Below are positions 35,380 to 47,192 of a stretch of 64,000 nucleotides of DNA, in pieces. Origin of the DNA: Croceicoccus bisphenolivorans (GTDB taxonomy: Bacteria > Pseudomonadota > Alphaproteobacteria > Sphingomonadales > Sphingomonadaceae); contig NZ_LRSE01000015.1 of NCBI RefSeq assembly GCF_001634625.1, forward strand, positions 1 through 64,000, given 5' to 3'. How positions within the stretch are numbered: the first letter of the stretch is position 1; each line of letters starts with the position of its first letter. The notes beneath the pieces are model-generated. The model made no database searches. It was not told where the DNA came from and saw nothing but the letters and a program-made list of their open reading frames with translations. Position numbers and translations under genes: made by a program.

Positions 35380-38300
35380 AGATCGAGGAGCTGGCACAGG
35401 GCCAAAGCCTATCCGGCGTGGAGCCCAGCGAAGTCGTGACGGTTGTCGCGATCGTGCCGCTTGGCGAGGGTTCGGTGCAGCTCATTTATCGCACCCCGGA
35501 CGGCTCCATGAAGGAGAGGATGCTTGGCCGTGTCGACGAGGAACTGATTGAGCTTGCGACGACAGAGCGCCCATTTTCCTTCGATGGCGACGGTGATGCA
35601 TTCAAGCTGACTTGCGAGGCCAAGAGGATCGATCTCGCATTCCTGTTTGATCCCATGATGGCGGTCCACAGTTCAAACGTGGACCCTCTCCCTCATCAGA
35701 TCACCGCTGTTTACGAATCATTGCTGCCTCGTCAGCCATTGCGATTTGTCCTCGCAGATGACCCCGGTGCCGGTAAAACGATCATGGCGGGGCTCTACAT
35801 CCGCGAGCTGATCATGCGAGCCGACGCGCATCGCATTCTGATTGTCGCGCCAGGCAGTCTCGTTGAACAGTGGCGTGACGAACTCTATGAAAAGTTTGGG
35901 CTCGAGTTCCACGTCTATTCCAGCCTGATGGAGCAGACCTCCCCGAGCGGTAATCCGTTTGACGACTACGCTCGCCTTATCGTGCGGCTCGACCAGCTCT
36001 CGCGGAACGAGGAGCTGCAGGAAAAGCTCTGCGCACCTGGTTGGGACCTGGCCGTCTTCGACGAAGCCCATAAGCTCTCAGCGCACTATTTTGGCTCCAA
36101 GCTCGAGAAGACCGGACGATTCCGCTTTGCTGAAAAGCTAGGCGCTCATGTGCGCCACCTGCTCTTGATGACGGCGACGCCTCACAACGGCAAGGAGGAG
36201 GACTTCCAGCTCTTTCTGTCCTTGCTCGATTCCGACCGCTTCTACGGCAAGTTTCGGGACGGTGTGCACAAGGTCGATGCATCCGACCTCATGCGCCGGA
36301 TGGTCAAGGAGGAGCTCGTCAAGTTTGACGGGACCCCGCTCTTTCCCGAGCGGAAGGCATATACCGTCAATTACGAACTCTCTCCGATTGAAGCAGCTCT
36401 CTACGAAGCCGTCACGGAATACGTGCAGACCGAAATGGGTAAGGCGGATCAGCTCGAAGGGGCGCGCAAGGGCTCTGTCGGCTTTGCACTCACAGCGCTT
36501 CAAAGGCGTCTTGCGTCTAGCCCCGAAGCGATCTTCCAGTCGCTGAAGCGCCGTCGTGAGCGGCTAGAAAATAGGCTTCGCGACGAGAAGCTCGGGATCA
36601 AGGGCCGCCAGGCCAAAGCCGAGACCTATCCAGGAATCCCCGAGGATGATGATGACCTCAGCGCCGAGGAGCAGGAAGACCTCGAAGAAAGCCTGATCGA
36701 TGACGCGACAGCCGCAAAGACGGTCGTCGAGTTGGAAGCTGAGATTGTCATCCTGAAGGGGCTCGAAGACCAAGCAAAGGTTGTCGTCGCGTCCGGCCAA
36801 GACCGCAAATGGGATGAGCTTTCGAAGATCCTTCAGGACCATCCTGAAATGCGCGATGCTTCGGGACGTCAGCGCAAGATCATCATCTTCTCCGAACACC
36901 GCGACACCCTGAACTATCTTCAGGCGCGGATAGCCGGCGTGCTGGGCAATCCCGATGCGATCGTCTCGATCCATGGCGGCACTCATCGCGACGAACGGCG
37001 GCGCCTCCAGGCACTATTCCGCTCCGATCCTGACGTCCGCGTGTTGGTGGCGACCGACGCCGCGGGGGAAGGCGTGAACCTTCAGAATGCCAATCTGATG
37101 GTGAACTATGATCTGCCATGGAACCCGAACCGGCTGGAGCAGCGGTTCGGCCGCATCCATCGCATCGGTCAGACCGAAGTCTGTCACTTGTGGAACCTGG
37201 TCGCCAAAGAAACGCGCGAAGGCGCCGTCTACCATCGTCTGCTGGAAAAGCTCAGAGTGGAGAGCGATGCTCTCAAAGGCCGCGTTTTCGACATTCTCGG
37301 TGAGGTCTTCGAGGAAACCAGCCTAAAGGATCTGCTGCTTCAGGCGATCCGTTACGGAGATCAACCTGACGTTCGCGCACGGCTGTCGCAGAAGATCGAT
37401 CAGGCCCTCGACCACGATCATCTGAAAACCCTACTCGACCGCAATGCTCTGGACCAAACCACGATCAGCCCGGAGCGGCTCTTCGCGGTCAAGGAGGAGA
37501 TGGAGAAGGCCGAAGCGCGGCGCTTGCAGCCCTTCTTTGTTAGGGCGTTCTTCTTGAAAGCGCTCGATACGCTCGGCGGGACTGCGCATCCACGAGAAGC
37601 GGGGCGATACGAGGTCACGCACGTCCCTGCCGCCATTCGTGAGCGGGACCGCCGGATCACCGGTCGGAACCGCCGAGAGCACGAACCCGTTCTGCGCCGC
37701 TATAGCCGTGTGTGCTTTGACCGAAACGCCATCCAGCCACTCGACAAGCCGGGTCTGGAGCGCGCCCTGCTGATGCATCCCGGTCATCCGCTGATGTTGA
37801 CCCTGTCCGACATGATTTTGGAGCAACACGCCAATCTCTTGCGCCAGGGCGCGGTCCTGGTGGATCCGTCAGATGAAGGCCTTGATCCGGCTCTCCTCTT
37901 TTTGCTGACGCACGAAATCAAATCCGGGGACGGCAGCGTACTTTCGAAGCGCCTGCAATTTGTCCGTGTTGCTCCGGATGGCACTGCGCAGTTCGCAGGC
38001 TGGGCACCGCACCTTGATCTCGAGCCGTTAGTTGAAACCGAACGTTCATTGCTCAGCGGCGTGATCGATGCGCCGTGGTTGTCTTCCGGGCAAGAAGCTC
38101 GGGCGCTCTCGCTGGCAGCTACGACGCTGGTGCCCGAACACTTCAACGAGGTGGCGCAGCGCCGGATCGATCATGTCGAAAAGACGATCAATGCGGTTCA
38201 TGAGCGCCTGAGCAAAGAAATTGCCTTCTGGCAGGACCGCTGGGTCAAGCTCAAGGAAGACGGGGAAGCTGGCAAGGACGTGCGCCTCAATCTCCAGAAT

Positions 38301-38888
38301 GTCGAACGCACGCTCGGAGACCTTCAGAGCCGATTGGAAAGCCGCAAAAAAGAGCTTCAATCTATGCGGCACGTCGTCAACGGGACACCGGTTGTGCTTG
38401 GCGCAGCCTTGATTGTGCCAGGCGGGCTCATGAACAAGCTGCGCGGCGACGAACCCATCGACCCAACGGCGGCGACATTTGCCGCCGACGCCGCGGCCCG
38501 CTCGCGCATCGAGCAACTCGCCATGCAAGCAGTTACCAAAGCCGAGGAAGCGCGTGGTTGCCGTGTGGTCGACGTGTCCGCCGCCAAGTGCGGCTGGGAC
38601 CTGAGTTCCTATCCGCCCGCGGTTGACGGTAGACAGCCCGACCCGCGGCATATCGAGGTCAAGGGCCGTGTGAAGGGCGCAGGCACGGTTACCGTTTCGC
38701 GCAACGAGATGCTCTATGCCTTCAATCAGGGCGACAAATTTGTGCTCGCGATTGCGCTCGTCGATAGCGACGACAGCATCGATGGCCCTCACTACGTTCG
38801 AAATCCATTTGATCGCGAACCGGGCTGGGGCGTGGCGTCCATCAATTTCAATTTGAGCGAACTCCTTGCCCGAGCGGAGGCCCAATGA
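35376..38888 (+). CDS. SNF2-family helicase with C-terminal DUF3883 domain
   Basis: A 1170-residue SF2/SNF2 DNA translocase. It has [13 protein letters not shown] (about 127), VFDEAHKL (about 227), [14 protein letters not shown] (about 263) and helicase C with [22 protein letters not shown] and [11 protein letters not shown] (about 592). An acidic stretch rich in Asp/Glu sits at about 420-445. The last 120 residues form a DUF3883 domain with [10 protein letters not shown] (about 1091), a degenerate PD-(D/E)XK-like fold. Similar SNF2 proteins occur in DISARM (DrmD) and in helicase-methylase-ATPase type defence loci. It overlaps PtuA by 4 bases. It probably works with the downstream DUF1156 methylase and DUF499 ATPase. 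Confidence 0.9.
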   Translation: MKIEELAQGQSLSGVEPSEVVTVVAIVPLGEGSVQLIYRTPDGSMKERMLGRVDEELIELATTERPFSFDGDGDAFKLTCEAKRIDLAFLFDPMMAVHSSNVDPLPHQITAVYESLLPRQPLRFVLADDPGAGKTIMAGLYIRELIMRADAHRILIVAPGSLVEQWRDELYEKFGLEFHVYSSLMEQTSPSGNPFDDYARLIVRLDQLSRNEELQEKLCAPGWDLAVFDEAHKLSAHYFGSKLEKTGRFRFAEKLGAHVRHLLLMTATPHNGKEEDFQLFLSLLDSDRFYGKFRDGVHKVDASDLMRRMVKEELVKFDGTPLFPERKAYTVNYELSPIEAALYEAVTEYVQTEMGKADQLEGARKGSVGFALTALQRRLASSPEAIFQSLKRRRERLENRLRDEKLGIKGRQAKAETYPGIPEDDDDLSAEEQEDLEESLIDDATAAKTVVELEAEIVILKGLEDQAKVVVASGQDRKWDELSKILQDHPEMRDASGRQRKIIIFSEHRDTLNYLQARIAGVLGNPDAIVSIHGGTHRDERRRLQALFRSDPDVRVLVATDAAGEGVNLQNANLMVNYDLPWNPNRLEQRFGRIHRIGQTEVCHLWNLVAKETREGAVYHRLLEKLRVESDALKGRVFDILGEVFEETSLKDLLLQAIRYGDQPDVRARLSQKIDQALDHDHLKTLLDRNALDQTTISPERLFAVKEEMEKAEARRLQPFFVRAFFLKALDTLGGTAHPREAGRYEVTHVPAAIRERDRRITGRNRREHEPVLRRYSRVCFDRNAIQPLDKPGLERALLMHPGHPLMLTLSDMILEQHANLLRQGAVLVDPSDEGLDPALLFLLTHEIKSGDGSVLSKRLQFVRVAPDGTAQFAGWAPHLDLEPLVETERSLLSGVIDAPWLSSGQEARALSLAATTLVPEHFNEVAQRRIDHVEKTINAVHERLSKEIAFWQDRWVKLKEDGEAGKDVRLNLQNVERTLGDLQSRLESRKKELQSMRHVVNGTPVVLGAALIVPGGLMNKLRGDEPIDPTAATFAADAAARSRIEQLAMQAVTKAEEARGCRVVDVSAAKCGWDLSSYPPAVDGRQPDPRHIEVKGRVKGAGTVTVSRNEMLYAFNQGDKFVLAIALVDSDDSIDGPHYVRNPFDREPGWGVASINFNLSELLARAEAQ

Positions 38889-40216
38889 CAGCCCTCCGTC
38901 TCGACACACTTTCACTCAGAAATTTTCGTTGCTTTGAGCAATGCGAGATTGGCTTTCACCCCAATCTCACGGTTCTGGTCGCCGAGAATGGCAGCGGCAA
39001 AACTGCCATTCTTGACGCTGTCGCCACGGCACTTTCAGTTTTCGTCAACGCGATGAATCCAACTGAAAAATCAAGAAAAATGGAGCGCAGTGATGTCCGG
39101 CTCGTGCCCGACGGCAATGGAAAGATGACATCCTGCCTTCCGACCGAATATCTCGCTCAGGCGACTGTCCGCGATAAGCAAGTGATATGGAAGAGCACCG
39201 TTAGGACTTATGGGGGCAAAGTGCGCCCTAGCTTCCGCGAACTCGCGCCATTGAAGGACGCTGCGCTGAAATTCCGCGCTGACTCCGAGATTCTTCCGCT
39301 GGTCGCGTACTATGGCACAGGTCGCTTGTGGAGCGAGCACCGCCTCACCGAATACCGTCGTTCATCAGTGACGAATGTCGAGGAACGAGTAGCGGGATAC
39401 ACCGATTGCCTAACGTCGTCATCGTCCTTCAAGGACGTTTCGACCTGGTTTGAACATCGTTTCAGGCAGACGGCCTCGCCAGCCTTTAGGGAAAGCCTGT
39501 CAACCAATCTTGCGATGATCGAGGGCGTCAAGCGAGCGACTAGGGAAGTCCTTGAACCAACGGGTTGGTTAAACTTGGCTTGGGATTCCGAACTTGCCGC
39601 GTTGTCGGCAGAACATGAAAGTCAGGGTCGTCTTCCCCTCATCATGCTGAGCGATGGCGTTCGCACAATGCTGGCGCTCGTCGCGGATGTAGCGCGGCGG
39701 TGTGCAAGCTTGAATCCGCAGCTCAGCGATCAGGCATCCCTTCAGACGCCTGGCGTTCTCATCATCGATGAAGTGGACATGCATCTCCACCCGCGATGGC
39801 AGCAGCAGGTGCTGGGCTTGCTGCAAGGCGCCTTTCCGGCCCTACAAATCATTGTCAGTACGCACAGTCCGCATGTGCTTTCAACTGTTGAAAAATCTTC
39901 GATCCGTGTGCTTCGTGCTGAAGAAAATGAAGTGAGCGTTGAAACACCGCTATTGCAGACGCGTGGCGTTGAAAGTGCGGATGTCTTGGCAGCTGTAATG
40001 GGCGTGGATCCAATCCCGCAGGTGGAGGAGTCAAAGAAATTGAGCGCCTATCGTGCGCTCATTGAGGACGGCAAATCCGAGGGGCCTGATGCCCTGGCAC
40101 TACGCTGGCGCCTTGTAAGCCATTTCGGCGAGAGACATCCCGTAATTCTAGAATGCGATCGGTTGATCCGGTTTCAGCAATTCAGGCTTCGCCATGAAAA
40201 GCCGGATGGGGCCTGA
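38885..40216 (+). CDS. ptuA: PtuA-like ABC-type ATPase (Septu)
   Basis: A 443-residue AAA_15/AAA_21-type ATPase. It has [18 protein letters not shown], Walker [12 protein letters not shown] (about 33), signature-like [21 protein letters not shown], Walker [17 protein letters not shown] (about 292) and an H-loop [11 protein letters not shown] (about 325). The protein following it is an HNH nuclease of the PtuB type, and this pair is the Septu anti-phage system, also the effector of retron Ec78. No retron reverse transcriptase is present. It overlaps the SNF2 helicase by 4 bases and lies 1 base before ptuB. The DNA is more AT-rich than the tra genes. Confidence 0.85.
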   Translation: MTALRLDTLSLRNFRCFEQCEIGFHPNLTVLVAENGSGKTAILDAVATALSVFVNAMNPTEKSRKMERSDVRLVPDGNGKMTSCLPTEYLAQATVRDKQVIWKSTVRTYGGKVRPSFRELAPLKDAALKFRADSEILPLVAYYGTGRLWSEHRLTEYRRSSVTNVEERVAGYTDCLTSSSSFKDVSTWFEHRFRQTASPAFRESLSTNLAMIEGVKRATREVLEPTGWLNLAWDSELAALSAEHESQGRLPLIMLSDGVRTMLALVADVARRCASLNPQLSDQASLQTPGVLIIDEVDMHLHPRWQQQVLGLLQGAFPALQIIVSTHSPHVLSTVEKSSIRVLRAEENEVSVETPLLQTRGVESADVLAAVMGVDPIPQVEESKKLSAYRALIEDGKSEGPDALALRWRLVSHFGERHPVILECDRLIRFQQFRLRHEKPDGA

Positions 40217-40217
40217 C

Positions 40218-40856
40218 ATGCGCTATCTTGACCGCGCGGCAGTTCCTGCCCCCCCGTGCCTTGCTGCCTACAATCACGGTGTCCAAATATGGCAAAACTT
40301 GGCAGACGCTGACAGAGGGCAGATTCACGACCATCTTGAGCAGATGCAGGGCCGCCGCTGCGCCTATTGCGAAGGTAGCATCGACGAACTCGGGCAGCAC
40401 ATTGAACACTTTCGGCGCAGGCACGATTATCCGGCACTTACATTTTCCTGGGGCAATCTCTTCCGGTCTTGCAATCAGAAAAATTCTTGCGGGCATTTCA
40501 AGGATAACGGTGCGGGTGCTTACAACCCAGACGATCTAATTGATCCTTGTCTCGACGACCCTGACCAATTTTTCCTGTTCCGTGCCGATGGAACGATATC
40601 CGTGCGCGAAGGCCTCGCTGCCAACGAACAACATCGAGCAATTGAAACCTTGAGGGTCTTTTCACTCAACCCTCAATGGGGGCGGTTGAGGAACATGCGT
40701 CAGGCCGCAGTCGCCGGGTTCATCCAAGCGGTGGATGAAGCCGCCAGCGCCGGATTTACCCCGGACGAAATTCGCGCCTATTTTGCGGATTGCCTCGAAT
40801 ATACCAAGGACTACCCATTCTATACGGCTATCAGGCACGTCTTGACGGAAAGATAA
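40218..40856 (+). CDS. ptuB: PtuB-like HNH nuclease (Septu; TIGR02646 type)
   Basis: A 212-residue HNH nuclease with the family start MRYLDRAAVPAPP and CAYC (about 47), then HIEHFRRRHDYPALTFSWGNLFRSC with the HxxH-like catalytic part. CNQKNSCGHFKD gives the second zinc Cys pair and DDLIDPCLDDP follows. Two in-frame ATGs (40194, 40206) lie upstream inside ptuA; I prefer 40218 because the family begins here. In Septu the ATPase controls this nuclease, which cuts nucleic acid on infection. The stop overlaps the next gene (TAATG). Confidence 0.87.
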   Translation: MRYLDRAAVPAPPCLAAYNHGVQIWQNLADADRGQIHDHLEQMQGRRCAYCEGSIDELGQHIEHFRRRHDYPALTFSWGNLFRSCNQKNSCGHFKDNGAGAYNPDDLIDPCLDDPDQFFLFRADGTISVREGLAANEQHRAIETLRVFSLNPQWGRLRNMRQAAVAGFIQAVDEAASAGFTPDEIRAYFADCLEYTKDYPFYTAIRHVLTER

Positions 40857-41368
40857 TGAAAATGAACGCGGAAAAACCGGAAGCAAAGGCGCTGACCTTG
40901 GATGAAAGGTCTAACGCTATCATCGTGTCATTTGACTCGAAATGGCATCAGCCCTTCCTAAATTCCGAGTTCAGCGTCGTCATTCGCAAACGTGTTCCAA
41001 GAGACCGAACCTTCGAGTGGATTTACGCGCATATTAAGAGTCCGATAGGTGCGATTTGCGGACGTGCCAGAATAAAAAGCATTGGCACGATGGGGGCTGA
41101 CCAAGCCCTGAGTCTGTACAAGAGTATAAATCTGTCAAAAGATGAAATAGCGGAATATATATCAGGCGAAGATTCAATAGGATTTTATGCAATAGACCAA
41201 TATGACATTGCAATAAATCCAGCAAATACCGAATTAATTAACGATTATTTAAAATATAGTCCGCCACAGAGTTTTACAATTTTGTCTACAGTCGCAAAGA
41301 AAACCATTGATGAAATTTGCGGATTTGACAACTCTTTTCCCTTGAAGGCGCTTAACCTTGAAGCCTGA
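40856..41368 (+). CDS. ASCH/PUA-like domain protein
   Basis: A 170-residue protein. It contains [62 protein letters not shown] and a late PPQSFTIL. This order matches COG4933-type ASCH/PUA-like proteins, which bind RNA or modified nucleotides or nucleic acids. The gene is strikingly AT-rich compared with all around it, especially from 41080 to 41340. It starts in the ptuB stop (TAATG) and overlaps the methylase start by 11 bases, so it is translated as part of the operon. Its role is not known; a sensing or reader function for the adjacent nuclease or methylase is a guess. Confidence 0.65.
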   Translation: MKMNAEKPEAKALTLDERSNAIIVSFDSKWHQPFLNSEFSVVIRKRVPRDRTFEWIYAHIKSPIGAICGRARIKSIGTMGADQALSLYKSINLSKDEIAEYISGEDSIGFYAIDQYDIAINPANTELINDYLKYSPPQSFTILSTVAKKTIDEICGFDNSFPLKALNLEA

Positions 41369-44255
41369 AATCATCTCCCCCCGCAAGCTTATTGAGGTCG
41401 CACTGCCCCTCGACGCAATCAACGCGGCTGCGGCCCGCGAGAAGTCGATCCGGCATGGTCATCCGAGCACATTGCACCTTTGGTGGGCGCGTCGTCCATT
41501 GGCTGCCGCACGTGCCGTTATTTTTGCCCAGATGGTGAATGACCCGTCCTGGAAATGGGAGCTTGAGCATCCTGGGGCAATTCCTCCCGGCAACCTCAAG
41601 GCGAGTTGGGCGGCTAGCCGCAATCGGCTCTTCGCCATCATTAAGGATTTGGTGAAGTGGGAGAATACTACGAACGAAGCGGTGCTGGAAAAGGCCCGCG
41701 CGGAAATCGGCAAGTCGTGGCGCGAGGTCTGTGATCTCAACAAGGATCACCCGCAGGCGGCCGAACTGTTTAATCCTAATAAGCTGCCCGCCTTCCATGA
41801 CCCGTTCGCCGGTGGAGGCGCATTGCCTCTTGAGGCGCAGCGTCTTGGGCTGGAAAGCTATGCCTCCGACCTTAACCCCGTCGCCGTCCTTATCAACAAG
41901 GCGATGATCGAGATTCCACCGAAGTTTACGAGCCACCCACCGGTGAACCCGGAAGCGCTTGCCAGTCGCGATGCTTGGAGTAAGCAATGGGAAGGCGCGC
42001 AGGGCCTCGCCGAGGACGTACGCTTTTACGGCCAGTGGATGCGCGAGGAGGCACAAAAGCGCATCGGGCACCTCTACCCGCCCGTGGCGATCACGGCGGA
42101 CATGGCGAAAGAGAGGCCCGACCTTTTACCGCTTGTCGGCCAGAAGCTCACAGTCATTGCTTGGCTGTGGGCACGCACTGTGAAAAGCCCCAATCCGGCG
42201 TTCCGGCATGTGGATGTGCCGCTGGCTTCTACCTTCATCATTTCCAGCAAAGCAGGCAAGGAAAGCTATGTGCAGCCCGTGATTGATGGCGACCGCTATC
42301 ACTTCATGGTGAAGGTAGGGAAGCCGCTCGAATCGGCGAAGGAAGGTACCAAAGCGACTGGACGAGGAGCAAACTTCCGCTGCATTCTCTCGAACACGCC
42401 TATCAGTGGTGATTACATCAAGGCTGAGGGGCAGGCTGGCCGGATTGGCACAAGGCTGATGGCCGTTGTTGCTGAAGGGGCGCGTGGCCGCGTTTATCTG
42501 ACGCCGTCTAGAGAGCATGAAGCTACGGCCCGGCAGGCCCAACCCACTTGGAAACCCTCCGGCAATGTGCCGGCTCGTCTCACAGGTGGTACATGCGTTC
42601 CCTATGGCTTGACCGAATGGGGTGATCTCTTCACTCCACGCCAGCTTGTAGCGCTTACTGCTCTCTCTGATCTAGTGAGCGAGGCGATCGCCAAGGCCAA
42701 GGCCGATGCTTTGGTCGCCGGTTTACCCGACGATGGCGAGCCCCTCGAAGGACTCGGCGTTGGCGCAACGGCATATGCGCAGGCGGTGGGAGTGTACTTG
42801 GGACTAGCAATTAGCCGAACGACCAATACTGTAAATGCTCTTGCTGTTTGGTCGCAGAGTCGCGAGCAAAGTGTAAATCTCTTTAGCCGACAAGCTATCC
42901 CAATGGCATGGGACTTCCCAGAAGTTAATCCCTTTGCACGTGCGGCAGGTGATTTTGGCTTAACGACAACATCTATGAGCAAGATTGTTGCTGAAGGAAG
43001 TGAGCGCCCTGCTTTCGTTCAGCAAGCAGATGCTCAGAACCAAGCCATCAGTGCAAACAAACTCATCTCTACGGATCCTCCATATTACGACAATATCGCA
43101 TACGCTGACTTATCGGATTTCTTTTATGTCTGGCTGCGTCGCTCGCTCAAACCGATTTATCCTCATCTCTTCGCGACAGTCGCGGTGCCCAAGGCTGAAG
43201 AATTAGTCGCCGCGTCCTATCGTCACGGCAGCAAGGAGCAGGCCGAGAAGTTCTTCCTTGGTGGCATGACCGAGGCGCTACACAACTTGGCAACGCAGGC
43301 TCATCCAGCCTTTCCTGTCACCATCTACTACGCCTTCAAGCAGTCTGAAACCAAAGACGATGCGGGCACTTCTAGCACCGGCTGGGAAACCTTCCTTGAG
43401 GCGGTACTGCAAGCAGGCTTTGGAATCGCTGGCACATGGCCCATGCGTACTGAGCGTCCAACAGGAGTTAAAGTCTCCACCAACGCGCTCGCATCCAGCA
43501 TTATTCTTGTCTGCCGTCAGCGCCCGACGACAGCAGAGACTGTCTCACGCCGTGTCTTCCTACGTGAGTTAAATCAGGTTCTCCCGGAGGCACTTGATGA
43601 AATGACTCGCGGCTCCGGGGACGACCGTTCGCCAGTTGCGCCGGTAGACCTCTCGCAGGCCATCATCGGCCCAGGTATGGCGGTGTTCTCTAAATACGCG
43701 GCTGTGGTTGAGGCCGATGGCACACCAATGACCGTGCAGACGGCGTTGCGCCTCATCAACCGCTTCCTCGCCGAGGATGATTTCGACCATGATACGCAAT
43801 TCTGCCTGCATTGGTTCGAGCAATACGGTTGGAAGGAGGGCAGATTCGGAGAAGCCGACACGCTGGCTCGTGCCAAGGGAACCAGTGTCGATGGCGTGAA
43901 GCAAGCTGGGGTACTGTATGCCTCCGGCGGTATCGTTCGCCTCTTGAAGTGGAAGGAGTATCCTGCCGACTGGAACCCTGAGACAGATGAACGCCTACCA
44001 GTATGGGAAGCGCTTCATCACTTGATCCGCATCTTCAAGACTGAAGGCGAGAGCGGTGCCGGAAGGGCACTTGCAACCGTTGCGGGGAAAGCGGAAGTGA
44101 CGCGGCAGCTCGCCTATCGCCTATATACGCTGTGCGAGCGGGCGGGCTGGGCTGAAGATGCCCGAGCCTACAATGAAATTGTAACAAGCTGGAGCGCAAT
44201 CGAATCCGCTGCAGCGGCGGCACCGAAAGCGCAGCAAACTGATATGTTTGAATGA
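41358..44255 (+). CDS. DUF1156 adenine-specific DNA methyltransferase
   Basis: A 965-residue gamma/beta-like amino-methylase. The DUF1156 motif [20 protein letters not shown] is near the start (about 33-52). Motif I-like [18 protein letters not shown] lies at about 145, and the catalytic DPPYYDN at about 573. A stop codon in frame at 41349 and no nearer ATG force initiation at TTG 41358 or later; TTG gives the exact family start [18 protein letters not shown]. The part encoding about residues 475-590, including DPPY, is visibly more AT-rich than the rest. It is followed after 10 bases by the DUF499 ATPase, a pairing known in helicase-methylase-ATPase type defence loci. Confidence 0.9.
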   Translation: MKPEIISPRKLIEVALPLDAINAAAAREKSIRHGHPSTLHLWWARRPLAAARAVIFAQMVNDPSWKWELEHPGAIPPGNLKASWAASRNRLFAIIKDLVKWENTTNEAVLEKARAEIGKSWREVCDLNKDHPQAAELFNPNKLPAFHDPFAGGGALPLEAQRLGLESYASDLNPVAVLINKAMIEIPPKFTSHPPVNPEALASRDAWSKQWEGAQGLAEDVRFYGQWMREEAQKRIGHLYPPVAITADMAKERPDLLPLVGQKLTVIAWLWARTVKSPNPAFRHVDVPLASTFIISSKAGKESYVQPVIDGDRYHFMVKVGKPLESAKEGTKATGRGANFRCILSNTPISGDYIKAEGQAGRIGTRLMAVVAEGARGRVYLTPSREHEATARQAQPTWKPSGNVPARLTGGTCVPYGLTEWGDLFTPRQLVALTALSDLVSEAIAKAKADALVAGLPDDGEPLEGLGVGATAYAQAVGVYLGLAISRTTNTVNALAVWSQSREQSVNLFSRQAIPMAWDFPEVNPFARAAGDFGLTTTSMSKIVAEGSERPAFVQQADAQNQAISANKLISTDPPYYDNIAYADLSDFFYVWLRRSLKPIYPHLFATVAVPKAEELVAASYRHGSKEQAEKFFLGGMTEALHNLATQAHPAFPVTIYYAFKQSETKDDAGTSSTGWETFLEAVLQAGFGIAGTWPMRTERPTGVKVSTNALASSIILVCRQRPTTAETVSRRVFLRELNQVLPEALDEMTRGSGDDRSPVAPVDLSQAIIGPGMAVFSKYAAVVEADGTPMTVQTALRLINRFLAEDDFDHDTQFCLHWFEQYGWKEGRFGEADTLARAKGTSVDGVKQAGVLYASGGIVRLLKWKEYPADWNPETDERLPVWEALHHLIRIFKTEGESGAGRALATVAGKAEVTRQLAYRLYTLCERAGWAEDARAYNEIVTSWSAIESAAAAAPKAQQTDMFE

Positions 44256-44265
44256 GGGATCATCG

Positions 44266-47088
44266 ATGAAACCGTGGAGAGAGGTCGCTGTTCCTCACCA
44301 AGACGTTCTGGAAGGCACCTTCCAGCAATCAGAGTTCGCAGCCGATATCACGGCCGTGAATACCGGCAAGGCAAGCCGCGAATACCAGGATGCCGTCGCG
44401 TTCTACGAGCGCACCTTTATTACCGAAGGCATGGCGATGCTGCTCACTCAGGTCGCGCAGCGCCTTGCCGGCAAGGGCGGCGAGCCCGTCGTTCAGCTTC
44501 AGACCGCGTTCGGCGGCGGCAAGACCCACACCATGCTCGCGGTCTACCACCTTGCTACCCGCAAGTGCGCTCTTGCCGAGCTTTCCGGGATACCGGCGCT
44601 TGTCGACCGCGCCGGACTGATGGACGTACCACAGGCGCGCGTTGCCGTCATTGATGGCACCGATCGCGGGCCGAGCCAGCCGCGCATGTATGGCGGTCAG
44701 GCCGTGAAGACGCTTTGGGGCGAGCTTGCGTGGCAGCTTGGCGGCGCTGAAGGCTTTGCGCACGTTGCGGAGGCCGATGCGACCGGGACTTCGCCGGGCA
44801 AGGAAGCGCTGCGTGCGCTGCTGGAGCAGTTTTCGCCCTGCGTTGTGCTGATCGACGAGCTTGTCGCCTATGTCCGCCAGTTCCCTGAATCCCAGGCGAT
44901 CAGCGGCGGCAGCTACGACAGCAACCTGTCCTTCGTGCAGGCGCTGACCGAGGCCGTCAAACTCGTGCCCCGTGCCATCGTGCTCGCTTCACTGCCGGAA
45001 TCGGAAGTAGAGGCCGGTAGCCAGCGCGGCGTTGCGGCACTGCGCGCCTTGGAGAAGACCTTTGGCCGCGTTCAGGCCCTGTGGAAGCCGGTTGCCACCG
45101 AGGAGGCGTTCGAGATCGTGCGCCGCCGCCTGTTCGAGCCGGTGCGCGATGAAAAGGCGCGCGAGGAAATCTGTCGGGCATTCGCCGACACCTATATCGC
45201 TGAAGGCGCGAAGCTTCCTGCCGAAACGCAGGAGCGGCGCTATTTTGACCGCCTCCAGCAGGCTTATCCGATCCATCCGGAGGTCTTCGACCGGCTTTAC
45301 GAAGACTGGACGACGATCGACGGATTCCAGCGCACGCGCGGCGTACTCAAGCTCATGGCGAAAGTGATCTTCCGCCTGTGGAAGGACGATAACAGGGATT
45401 TGCTCATCATGCCGGGCAGTCTGCCCTTGCATGACGGCAGCACGCGCAATGAGCTGACCTATTATCTTCCCGCGGGCTGGGATCCCGTCATCGAGCGCGA
45501 TATCGACGGTGATCGTGCCGAAACCACCGCCCTTGAAAACAAGGAACCTCGTTTCGGGCAAGTTGGTGCAGCCCGGCGCATAGCCCGCACCATATTCCTG
45601 GGTAGCGCCCCTTCGTCCGTCGTTTCAAATGTTGCTGCTCGGGGCATTGACCGCGCTCGCGTCATTCTTGGCTGCCTGCAACCCGGTCAGGCCTCGTCGG
45701 TTTTCGCTGATGCGCTGGGCCGTCTTGCCGACCGGCTGCACTATCTCAATGCTTCAGGCGACAAGAGCCAGGACGCGACGAGATTTTGGTTCGACACCCG
45801 TGCCAATCTCCGTCGTGAGATGGAAGATCGCAAACGCCGATTTGACGACCGCACTGAGGTGCGCGGTAAGATTGCCGAGACCCTGAAGAAGACCGTTGGA
45901 AATGCAGCGTCCTTTGACGGCGTTCATATCTTCACGCCGCATAGTGATGTGCCGGATGACACGGCGCTCCGCCTCGTCGTTCTTCCCCCGGAGTCCTGGT
46001 ACACACGAGATGAGACCCGCTTGTCCTTCGACGCCGTTCTCGACATGATTGCCAAGAATGGGGCGAAGCCGCGCTACCGCGCCAACCGGCTTATCTTTTT
46101 GGCCGCAGATCACGGTGCGCTTGCTCGACTTAATGATGCTGCCCGAACGGCGCTGGCCTGGGGCTCGATCGTTGACGATGTGAAGGAAAGCAGGCTCAAC
46201 ATCGACCTGCTGCAAAAGAACCAGGCCGAAAAGGAGCTAAAGAGCGCAGAAGAGGTGCTCCCTCGCGCCGCCCGTGAATGCTACCGTTGGTTGATGTGTC
46301 CAATGCAGGACGCGCCGACCGATCCCAAGCCTGGAATCGAGGTGTTTGCTATCAACACGGCAGGCAGTTCTGTCGGCAGTGAGATTGAGCGGGTTTGTAC
46401 TGACAACGAGTTGGTCATCTCAACCTGGTCGCCAATCCACCTCCGCGCAAAACTGAGAGAGCTCTACTGGAATGGCGAGGCTCGATCAGCAAATGCCGCC
46501 GCGTTCTTCGAGGACACGCTTCGCTATCTTTACATGCCGCGCTTGCGGGGGCGGGACGTGCTTACGCAGGCAATACGATCAGGCTCGGCAAGTCGCGATT
46601 TTTTTGCGACCGCTTACGGCGAGCACGAAGGCAAGTACGAAGGGTTCTCGTTCGGCGGCGGGGAGGCCGTTTTTGACGATACGTTGCTGCTGATCGACCC
46701 TGACGCAGCAAAAGCATACGAGGAAACCAGCCGCCCGACGGAGCCGGTGACACCAGTTGATCCGCCGACCACTCCCGTTCCGAGTGTTCCTACAGCGGGA
46801 ACGCCGCCATCTTCCGAACCGGGAACACCAACGGCGACGCCTCAGCCGACCTCGGCGAAGCCAAAGGTTTTCTACGCGACCGCTGAAATTCCGCCAGCGA
46901 CCGCCAAGATGCACTTGGTCAATCTTGCGGATGAGATAATCGCATTGTTGGCGTCCGATCCTAATGCAAACGTCCGGCTGACGGTCGAGATCTCTGCAGA
47001 GTTTCCTGACGGTGCGAGCGACAGCATAAAGCGAGCCGTCTCCGAGAACGCGACTAGCCTTCGCCTGAAATCAGCAGACTGGGAGTAG
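44266..47088 (+). CDS. DUF499 AAA-like ATPase of the methylase system
   Basis: A 940-residue ATPase from ATG 44266, preceded by GAGGG (a TTG start at 44248 lacks one). It has a DUF499 start [20 protein letters not shown], Walker [13 protein letters not shown] (about 82) and Walker [15 protein letters not shown] (about 193). A Pro/Thr-rich linker lies at about 818-868, followed by a small C-terminal domain [22 protein letters not shown]499 proteins are regularly encoded beside DUF1156 methylases and large helicases in prokaryotic defence neighbourhoods. Last gene of the right defence operon. Confidence 0.9.
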   Translation: MKPWREVAVPHQDVLEGTFQQSEFAADITAVNTGKASREYQDAVAFYERTFITEGMAMLLTQVAQRLAGKGGEPVVQLQTAFGGGKTHTMLAVYHLATRKCALAELSGIPALVDRAGLMDVPQARVAVIDGTDRGPSQPRMYGGQAVKTLWGELAWQLGGAEGFAHVAEADATGTSPGKEALRALLEQFSPCVVLIDELVAYVRQFPESQAISGGSYDSNLSFVQALTEAVKLVPRAIVLASLPESEVEAGSQRGVAALRALEKTFGRVQALWKPVATEEAFEIVRRRLFEPVRDEKAREEICRAFADTYIAEGAKLPAETQERRYFDRLQQAYPIHPEVFDRLYEDWTTIDGFQRTRGVLKLMAKVIFRLWKDDNRDLLIMPGSLPLHDGSTRNELTYYLPAGWDPVIERDIDGDRAETTALENKEPRFGQVGAARRIARTIFLGSAPSSVVSNVAARGIDRARVILGCLQPGQASSVFADALGRLADRLHYLNASGDKSQDATRFWFDTRANLRREMEDRKRRFDDRTEVRGKIAETLKKTVGNAASFDGVHIFTPHSDVPDDTALRLVVLPPESWYTRDETRLSFDAVLDMIAKNGAKPRYRANRLIFLAADHGALARLNDAARTALAWGSIVDDVKESRLNIDLLQKNQAEKELKSAEEVLPRAARECYRWLMCPMQDAPTDPKPGIEVFAINTAGSSVGSEIERVCTDNELVISTWSPIHLRAKLRELYWNGEARSANAAAFFEDTLRYLYMPRLRGRDVLTQAIRSGSASRDFFATAYGEHEGKYEGFSFGGGEAVFDDTLLLIDPDAAKAYEETSRPTEPVTPVDPPTTPVPSVPTAGTPPSSEPGTPTATPQPTSAKPKVFYATAEIPPATAKMHLVNLADEIIALLASDPNANVRLTVEISAEFPDGASDSIKRAVSENATSLRLKSADWE

Positions 47089-47116
47089 CGTCTTCTGAAC
47101 CCGGACAACGCCCGTC

Positions 47117-47155
47117 TCCGCCACACGTATCAGCTCAAACTGACGGTGTGGTGGA
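47117..47155. terminator. Stem-loop after the right defence operon
   Basis: A 10-bp stem with one G-U pair joins 47117-47126 and 47146-47155, and an inner TCAG/CTGA stem (47130-47133 with 47140-47143) extends it. It lies 29 bases after the DUF499 stop. No T-run follows, so the terminator role is tentative. Confidence 0.35.
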
Positions 47156-47192
47156 CGCCTATAGATAGTTAGATCAGGGCGATCAGAGGGCG

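Noticed and set aside
38885-40856. A retron Ec78-type system
   Set aside because: PtuA and PtuB fit, but there is no reverse transcriptase gene or msr/msd-like region near; it is read as Septu.
35376-47088. A DISARM system
   Set aside because: A SNF2 helicase and an adenine methylase are present, but no DrmA, DrmB (DUF1998) or DrmC (phospholipase D) can be found; DUF1156 and DUF499 point to a different class.
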